From Bacteroidia bacterium (GTDB taxonomy: Bacteria > Bacteroidota > Bacteroidia > Bacteroidales > Rikenellaceae): a stretch of 5,102 nt of DNA. This document shows, one piece after another, positions 1 through 4,023 of the stretch (position 1 is its first letter; every line of letters starts with the position of its first letter). A program made the translations under genes and the position numbers. The notes below the pieces were generated by a model. That model worked only from the letters and a program-made list of their open reading frames with translations, had not been told where the DNA came from and made no database searches. The stretch covers positions 1 through 5,102 of the forward strand of contig BNXD01000079.1 of NCBI GenBank assembly GCA_025999315.1, in the 5' to 3' direction.

Positions 1-248
1 ACATGAAAACCAAGGGTATCTCCCGTCTCGGGGCCTCTACCCGGGTGATGATAGCTCCGGGCTATCGGTTCCGACTGGTCGACGCCATGGTGACCAACTT
101 TCACCAGCCGCGCAGCACGTTGCTGCTGCTGGTGGGGGCGTTCGTCGGGGAGCGATGGCGGCAGGTCTACGATCACGCCCTCTCTCACGGCTTCCGGTTT
201 TTGAGCTACGGCGACAGTTCGCTGCTTTTCAGAGAGGTTACGCCGTAG
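1..248 (+). CDS. queA: S-adenosylmethionine:tRNA ribosyltransferase-isomerase, C-terminal end (5' part outside window)
   Basis: QueA transfers and isomerises the ribosyl group of S-adenosylmethionine onto 7-aminomethyl-7-deazaguanine in the tRNA anticodon, giving epoxyqueuosine, the next-to-last step of queuosine synthesis in the cytoplasm. About 81 C-terminal residues are visible. They contain the conserved family blocks 'MIAPGYRF', '[15 protein letters not shown]', 'AFVG' and the terminal '[13 protein letters not shown]', which is the usual end of QueA, followed by TAG at 246-248. The frame is open to the left edge (bases 1-2 are the end of a codon), so the ATG at position 3 is an internal methionine and not a start. 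The '[11 protein letters not shown]' form resembles the longer Bacteroidetes QueA type, as I remember it. No truncation or frameshift is seen in the visible part. The identification is firm; a QueA paralogue of slightly different specificity cannot be excluded from the C-terminus alone. Confidence 0.9.
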   Translation, partial: MKTKGISRLGASTRVMIAPGYRFRLVDAMVTNFHQPRSTLLLLVGAFVGERWRQVYDHALSHGFRFLSYGDSSLLFREVTP

Positions 249-307
249 GAATTCTTGAATATCATTCGCGCTTTCGCCGCAGGGCAGGCTTTCCACTTTC
301 GCGGTTT

Positions 308-389
308 TGCCTGTCAAAACTGCCGACTCCCTCGCCCGGCAGCGGCTAAAGCCGCTGGGGGGGGCGGGCGGGGAGTCGAGAAACAGGCA
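308..389. repeat. Nested inverted repeat / long hairpin upstream of ygiQ
   Basis: Four successive helices pair around a TAAA loop at 347-350. CAGCGGC (340-346) pairs with GCCGCTG (351-357), CGCCCG (333-338) with CGGGCG (365-370), CGACTCCC (324-331) with GGGAGTCG (371-378), and TGCCTGT (308-314) with ACAGGCA (383-389). That is 28 Watson-Crick pairs interrupted by a 7-G bulge (358-364), a single unpaired T332 and an asymmetric internal loop (315-323 against 379-382). No T-run follows on either side, so it is not a canonical intrinsic terminator. It could be a structured 5' leader of ygiQ, a structured 3' end of the queA transcript, or a copy of a dispersed palindromic repeat. The pairing is read directly from the sequence; the role is unknown. 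Confidence 0.8.
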
Positions 390-509
390 GCGTTCTTGCT
401 TTGTCCTTAAGTGTAGCCGCTGTTCAAAGTCTACCGAGGCCGCTGCGCGCGGGGTGGAAAGTTGGCGGGCAACGGACGATCGCGGCCGCAGGGCGCGGTA
501 ATGTAAATC

Positions 510-518
510 TACTTTTTG
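510..518 (+). promoter_or_regulatory. Weak candidate Bacteroidetes -7 element upstream of ygiQ
   Basis: The stretch TACTTTTTG resembles the Bacteroidetes primary sigma -7 consensus TAnnTTTG but has one extra base between TA and TTTG. It lies about 28 bases before the proposed ATG at 546 in the most AT-rich part of the upstream region. No TTTG -33 box is visible at the expected distance, where the sequence is GC-rich (around 485-492). It is offered only as the best candidate in the region. Confidence 0.2.
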
Positions 519-545
519 CATGAAAAACAACAAGCTAAGCGCATC

Positions 546-2255
546 ATGACACAGCAGCCGCTTCCCACGTCCGTCCGCGAGCTCCGTGCGCTGGGGTGGG
601 ACCGTGCCGATGTGATCCTCGTAACGGGGGATGCCTATGTCGACCACCCGTCGTTCGGGGCGGCGGTGATCGGGCGCAGGCTCGAGGCCGAGGGCTATCG
701 CGTGGCCATCATCCCGCAACCCAACTGGAGGGACGATCTGCGCGACTTTCGCAAACTGGGCTCCCCGCGGCTCTTTTTCGGTGTTACGTCGGGAGCCATG
801 GACTCGATGGTCAACCACTACACCGCCGCCCGCCGTCTGCGCAGCGACGACGCCTACACGCCGGGGGGCAAGGCGGGGTTCAGGCCCGATCGCGCCGCCA
901 CGATCTACACCCGCATCCTCAAGGAGTTGTATCCCCATACGCCCGTCGTGCTCGGAGGCATCGAGGCGTCGCTGCGGCGGCTGACCCACTATGATTACTG
1001 GAGCGACGCTCTGATGCCGTCGATCCTCGCCGACAGCGGGGCCGATCTGTTGTGTTACGGCATGGGCGAGCGGAGCATTGTCGAGGTGGCCCGGACGCTG
1101 GAGAACGGTTTCAACGCCAAACTGCTGCGCCGCATACCGCAGGTTGCGTGGATGGCCTCGCGCGAGCAGCTCGGGCGGCTGGCCTCCCCCGTGGCGATGC
1201 TGCGCTCACATGAGGAGTGCCTCGGCGACAAAAAGGCCTTCGGCGAGAATTTCGTAGCCATCGAGCGGCTGTCCAACCCCATTGAACAGACCACCGTGAT
1301 CGTCGAGCCGGTGGGCGAAGGGGCGGTGGTGGTCAATCCGCCCTATCCCGTGGCAGAGCCCGGCGAGATAGACGGCAGTTTCGATCTGCCCTACACCCGG
1401 CTGCCCCATCCGCGCTACGAGGGCAAGGGGGCGATCCCGGCCTATGAGATGATCAGGTTCTCGGTCAACACCCACAGGGGTTGTTTCGGGGGATGCAGCT
1501 TCTGCACCATATCGGCCCACCAGGGCAAGTTCGTCGCCTCGCGCAGCCTGCGGTCGATCCTGAGCGAGGTCCGGGCCCTGGTCGCCATGCCATCATTCCG
1601 GGGCGTGCTGACCGATGCCGGAGGCCCCTCGGCCAACATGTACGGCATGAGGGGGCGCGATCGGTCGCTCTGTAGCCGCTGCGGACGGCCCTCGTGTCTC
1701 TATCCGCGCATCTGCCCCAATCTCGACAACAGCCACGCTCCGCTGCTCGATCTCTACAAAGCGATAACGCAGGTCAAGGGAGTGCGCAAGCTGTTCATAG
1801 GCAGTGGTATACGCTACGACCTGATGGACGCCGAACATGGAGGGCGCTACCTCGAGCAGGTGGTCGTGCACCACACCTCGGGAAGGCTCAAAGTGGCCCC
1901 CGAGCACACACAGGATCATGTGCTCGAGTTGATGCGCAAACCCTCTTACGCACAATTCGAGGCGTTGCATGGCCGTTTCGCCGAGATATGCCGCCGAGGC
2001 GGACTGCCTTACCAGCTGGTGCCCTACTTCATCTCCTCGCATCCCGGCTGCACCGAGCAGGACATGGCCCGCCTCGCACACTCTCTGCAGCGGGCGAATA
2101 TGCGCCCCGAACAGGTGCAGGACTTCACCCCCACACCCATGACCCTCTCATCGGTAATGTATTACACCGGCACAGACCCCTACTCGGGACGCAAGATATA
2201 CGTCCCGCGTTCCCCCGAAGAGAAACGACGCCAGAAAGAGTATTTTTTCAGGTAG
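546..2255 (+). CDS. ygiQ: YgiQ family (UPF0313) radical SAM protein
   Basis: This is a 569-residue cytoplasmic radical SAM protein whose substrate is not known. The N-terminal YgiQ domain begins about residue 16 with 'LGWDRADVILVTGDAYVDH' and continues through 'LFFGVTSGAMDSMVNHYTA', 'DAYTPGG' and 'GGIEASLRRLTHYDYWSD'. The radical SAM core has its 4Fe-4S motif as C313-x3-C317-x2-C320 inside 'HRGCFGGCSFCTIS'. Four further cysteines follow at 376, 379, 384 and 390, and the C-terminal part carries 'GSGIRYDL', 'LKVAPEHT' and 'FTPTPMTLSSVMYYTG'. I chose ATG 546 because the family match starts just after it; an in-frame TTG at 516 would add ten residues without homology. There is no clear Shine-Dalgarno site, as is usual in this phylum. 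The protein stops soon after 'EKRRQKEYFFR', short of many YgiQ proteins (the E. coli one has a long extra tail). Family assignment is firm; function is not. Confidence 0.95.
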   Translation: MTQQPLPTSVRELRALGWDRADVILVTGDAYVDHPSFGAAVIGRRLEAEGYRVAIIPQPNWRDDLRDFRKLGSPRLFFGVTSGAMDSMVNHYTAARRLRSDDAYTPGGKAGFRPDRAATIYTRILKELYPHTPVVLGGIEASLRRLTHYDYWSDALMPSILADSGADLLCYGMGERSIVEVARTLENGFNAKLLRRIPQVAWMASREQLGRLASPVAMLRSHEECLGDKKAFGENFVAIERLSNPIEQTTVIVEPVGEGAVVVNPPYPVAEPGEIDGSFDLPYTRLPHPRYEGKGAIPAYEMIRFSVNTHRGCFGGCSFCTISAHQGKFVASRSLRSILSEVRALVAMPSFRGVLTDAGGPSANMYGMRGRDRSLCSRCGRPSCLYPRICPNLDNSHAPLLDLYKAITQVKGVRKLFIGSGIRYDLMDAEHGGRYLEQVVVHHTSGRLKVAPEHTQDHVLELMRKPSYAQFEALHGRFAEICRRGGLPYQLVPYFISSHPGCTEQDMARLAHSLQRANMRPEQVQDFTPTPMTLSSVMYYTGTDPYSGRKIYVPRSPEEKRRQKEYFFR

Positions 2256-2266
2256 ATTGTTAAAGA

Positions 2267-2296
2267 TTTTGCGACTTTTTGGAAAAAGTCGCAAAA
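2267..2296. terminator. Hairpin just after ygiQ stop, terminator-like but with A/T tracts reversed
   Basis: TTTTGCGACTTTTT (2267-2280) is perfectly complementary to AAAAAGTCGCAAAA (2283-2296) around GG; in practice the top A-T pairs would open. It starts 12 bases after the ygiQ stop, a typical terminator position. On both strands, however, the stem is preceded by T and followed by A (AAAAAATT on the plus strand, AAAATC on the minus), so the U-tract that releases an intrinsic terminator is lacking. It may instead stabilise the 3' end or act with a factor. Confidence 0.45.
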
Positions 2297-2312
2297 AATT
2301 ATCTTAGGAGTG

Positions 2313-2323
2313 AGGGCAGAGCC
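2313..2323. repeat. Direct repeat AGGGCAGAGCC, copy 1
   Basis: This 11-base sequence recurs exactly at 2557-2567, 244 bases away. In both copies it is followed closely by a TGC/GCA-type arm (ATGCTTGCATG here, TGCAAGCAG there) and takes part in a hairpin. The shorter core GCAGAG also occurs at 2414-2419 and 2633-2638. Confidence 0.6.
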
Positions 2324-2343
2324 ATGCTTGCATGAGCTTTGCC
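2315..2343. repeat. Imperfect hairpin containing CATGCTTGCATG
   Basis: GGCA (2315-2318) pairs with TGCC (2340-2343), G2319 wobbles with T2339, AGC (2320-2322) pairs with GCT (2336-2338), and CATGC (2323-2327) pairs with GCATG (2330-2334), with A2335 bulged. That gives 13 pairs with a very short TT loop. The left arm overlaps the first copy of the 11-mer repeat AGGGCAGAGCC. No U-tract follows. Role unknown. Confidence 0.5.
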
Positions 2344-2377
2344 GAGCGACGACAGATAATCAGCGAAGCTAAACTTT

Positions 2378-2402
2378 TCCGAAGATGCTTCGCATCTCCG
2401 GA
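2378..2402 (+). terminator. Candidate intrinsic terminator for ygiQ
   Basis: TCCG (2378-2381) pairs with CGGA (2399-2402) and AGATGC (2383-2388) with GCATCT (2392-2397) across a TTC loop, with one A/C mismatch. On the plus strand the stem runs directly into TTTT (2403-2406). It is the only hairpin in this region followed by a T-run, although a short one, and it lies about 120 bases beyond the ygiQ stop. Confidence 0.4.
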
Positions 2403-2417
2403 TTTTAGTCTGTGCAG

Positions 2418-2468
2418 AGATTAACAAGTGGCTGGCCGCATGAAATGCGGCCAGCCACTTATTAATCT
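2418..2468. terminator. Long near-perfect palindrome, likely bidirectional 3'-end hairpin
   Basis: AAGTGGCTGGCCGCAT (2426-2441) pairs without error with ATGCGGCCAGCCACTT (2445-2460) across a GAA loop. After a single C/A mismatch the stem continues with AGATTAA (2418-2424) against TTAATCT (2462-2468). The total is 23 pairs in 51 bases. Its near-symmetry between two convergent genes fits a bidirectional terminator or transcript-end block, but neither side has a proper T-run, so a repeat element or protein-binding palindrome is also possible. The pairing is certain; the role is inferred. Confidence 0.6.
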
Positions 2469-2548
2469 TCACAAAAGTCAGCGCACCTGAATAGTTAAAA
2501 GTTCTTTGCCCCGCTTTGTTGGCTCGCAAAAAGATGCTCGCCTTCCTC

Positions 2549-2576
2549 CTGCTTGCAGGGCAGAGCCTGCAAGCAG
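2549..2576. repeat. Perfect 11-bp hairpin containing the second AGGGCAGAGCC copy
   Basis: CTGCTTGCAGG (2549-2559) pairs perfectly with CCTGCAAGCAG (2566-2576) around the loop GCAGAG (2560-2565). The loop and its flanks form the second copy of the 11-mer repeat (2557-2567). It lies 73 bases beyond the gltA stop on the minus strand, where it would be a strong 3' hairpin, but the sequence after it in that direction (AGGAAGGCGAGC) has no T-run. Confidence 0.6.
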
Positions 2577-2649
2577 TCTCTGCTCCCGCCGCGTTCGTCG
2601 GTTGCAAGAAAGCGCGAGAAAGCAAGCACGCAGCAGAGAAAGCAAATAT

Positions 2650-4011
2650 CTACTGCCGCTGGTCGATGGGCATGTACGATTTGCGCTGGCCGACGTTCTT
2701 GTAGGCGGGGCGAATGATGCGGCGGGCTTCAAAGTTGAGCTCTTCGATGCGGTGGGCACACCAGCCCGCGATGCGGCTCATGGCGAACAGCGGCGTGAAG
2801 ACCTCCTGGGGCAGGCCGATCATTTCGTAGACGAACCCCGAGTAGAAGTCGACGTTGGCGCACACCTGTTTGCCCGTTTTGTCGCCCTTGAACTCCATGA
2901 AACATTTGATGGCCCTCTCTTCGAGCAGCTCGAGGAAGGCGAACTCGCTCTCGCGGTTCTTCTCGCTGGCCAGTTCGCGGGCCATCTCCTTGAGCAGCAG
3001 GGCTCGAGGGTCGGAGATGGTGTAGACCGCATGGCCGATGCCATAGATCAGGCCGGTGCGGTTGTAGACCTCCTTGCGCAGTATCTTCATAATGTAGGCG
3101 TCGATCTCCTCGACAGAGGTCCATTTGTCGATCACTCCGCTCTTGAGGTGGTTGAACATCTCCATCACGGCCAGATTGGCCCCTCCGTGCAACGGCCCCT
3201 TGAGCGAGCCGATGGCGGCGGCGATCGACGAGTAGGTGTCGGTCTCCGAGGAGCTGGTCACACGTACGGTGAAGGTGGAGTTGTTGCCGCCGCCATGCTC
3301 GGCGTGCAGCACCAGCGCCAGATCGAGGATGCGCGCCTCGAGCTCGGTGAAGTTGCCGTTGAGCATGTAGAGGAAGTTCTCGGCGAACGACAGGTCCTCC
3401 TGCGGATGACGTATGTGGAGCGAACGGTCCTGCGAGGCGTGGCGTATGATGTTGTAGGCATAGGCGATGATGGCCGGGAAGCGCGCGACGAGCTCGATGC
3501 TCTGGCGCATGAGATTCTCGCGCGAGATGTTGTCGGGGTCCTCGTCGAAGGTGTAGAGCTCCAGAACGCTGCGGGCCAGGATGTTCATGATGTTGGTGCC
3601 CCCCAGATCGAGGATGTTCATCTTGGTCTTCTGCTCGAGGGCCATGTTGTTGTTGAGCAGTTTGCGGAATATCTCGAAGTCGGCCCTCGGCGGCAGATAG
3701 CCCGCAAGAAGCAGGAATACGGTCTCCTCGAAGCCGAACCGTTTGTCGGCCTGCAGCCCGTGCACCAGCTCTTCGACGTCGATGCCGCGGTAGATCAGTT
3801 TGCCGGGAATGGCCTTAAGGTCCCCTTCGGGCAGGCGTTCATAGCCCACCACATCGCCGATGCTCGTCAGACCGACCAGCACTCCCGAGTGGTCTTCGTT
3901 GCGCAGGCCGCGCTTGACCCCAAAGCGCACAAAGAGCTCGGGATCGATATGGCTCGTGGTCTTGATCGACTCGGCCAGCCTGTAGACATAAAAATCCTGT
4001 TTCATCACCAT
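2650..4011 (-). CDS. gltA: Citrate synthase
   Basis: Citrate synthase condenses oxaloacetate with acetyl-CoA to citrate and CoA in the cytoplasm, the entry step of the oxidative TCA branch. The 453-residue product is near normal length. The catalytic triad is visible as H275 in 'GPLHGGAN', H327 in 'GIGHAVY' and D388 in 'NVDFYSG'. The 'HAEHGGGNNSTFTVRV' block (236-251) and the C-terminal 'RPAYKNVGQRKSYMPIDQR' support the assignment. The 'GHAVY' form replaces the 'GHRVY' of E. coli-type enzymes, as in the Bacteroidetes/clostridial subgroup known to me. The start could be ATG 4011 or the in-frame ATG two codons on (4005); A-rich AAGAAAAAAGAT precedes the first. The gene begins 12 bases after the aconitase stop, so the two are surely cotranscribed. 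A 2-methylcitrate synthase is the main alternative, but the aconitase partner favours citrate synthase. Confidence 0.96.
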   Translation of the reverse strand: MVMKQDFYVYRLAESIKTTSHIDPELFVRFGVKRGLRNEDHSGVLVGLTSIGDVVGYERLPEGDLKAIPGKLIYRGIDVEELVHGLQADKRFGFEETVFLLLAGYLPPRADFEIFRKLLNNNMALEQKTKMNILDLGGTNIMNILARSVLELYTFDEDPDNISRENLMRQSIELVARFPAIIAYAYNIIRHASQDRSLHIRHPQEDLSFAENFLYMLNGNFTELEARILDLALVLHAEHGGGNNSTFTVRVTSSSETDTYSSIAAAIGSLKGPLHGGANLAVMEMFNHLKSGVIDKWTSVEEIDAYIMKILRKEVYNRTGLIYGIGHAVYTISDPRALLLKEMARELASEKNRESEFAFLELLEERAIKCFMEFKGDKTGKQVCANVDFYSGFVYEMIGLPQEVFTPLFAMSRIAGWCAHRIEELNFEARRIIRPAYKNVGQRKSYMPIDQRQ

Positions 4012-4023
4012 ATCTTTTTTCTT

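Larger units (their letters stand above)
249..545. other. queA-ygiQ intergenic region with a strongly structured core
   Basis: This is 297 bases without a supported gene. Two short open frames cross it (155-349 and 307-501), but they have no family resemblance and run through palindromic sequence, so I do not call them. The main content is a nested inverted repeat at 308-389, listed separately, with a run of eight G at 357-364. A wider 8-bp inverted repeat, CTTTCCAC (289-296) with GTGGAAAG (454-461), flanks it. A palindromic GCGGCCGC lies at 482-489. The last 40 bases turn AT-richer before the ygiQ start, which is where a promoter would be expected. No tRNA-like sequence or known riboswitch was recognised. 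Confidence 0.7.
2256..2649. other. Convergent intergenic region packed with hairpins, no credible gene
   Basis: These 394 bases separate the 3' ends of ygiQ (+) and gltA (-). At least five hairpins are readable (2267-2296, 2315-2343, 2378-2402, 2418-2468, 2549-2576). A weaker one closes 2577-2584 with 2632-2639. An 11-mer AGGGCAGAGCC occurs twice (2313-2323, 2557-2567), and AGAAAGC occurs three times (2607, 2617, 2637). Open frames on the minus strand (2299-2625 from a TTG, and 2478-2759, which runs into gltA) cross these palindromes and have no recognisable domain, so I leave them out. The region presumably terminates both convergent transcripts. Its composition suggests a composite of intergenic repeats more than a gene remnant, which is inference. 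Confidence 0.7.

Noticed and set aside
308..389. CRISPR repeat or tRNA in the structured spacer
   Set aside because: There is only one copy, with no spacer periodicity, and no cloverleaf or T-loop GTTCRA sequence, so neither fits.
155..501. Two 64-codon plus-strand frames in the queA-ygiQ spacer
   Set aside because: One overlaps queA and both cross the nested inverted repeat. Composition is Arg/Gly/Ser-rich as expected from GC-rich non-coding sequence.
516..545. Extended YgiQ start at TTG 516
   Set aside because: The extra ten residues have no family match, and an ATG at 546 sits just ahead of the conserved N-terminus.
1593..2081. 162-codon minus-strand frame within ygiQ
   Set aside because: Antisense shadow of a gene with clear radical SAM motifs; no independent support.
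2299..2625. 108-codon minus-strand frame filling the convergent intergenic region
   Set aside because: It starts from a TTG, runs through several palindromes, and has no domain or recognisable family. More likely an artefact of repeat DNA than a gene.
2478..2759. 93-codon minus-strand frame overlapping the gltA 3' end
   Set aside because: It overlaps over 100 bases of gltA in another frame and continues into palindromic intergenic sequence with no domain signal.
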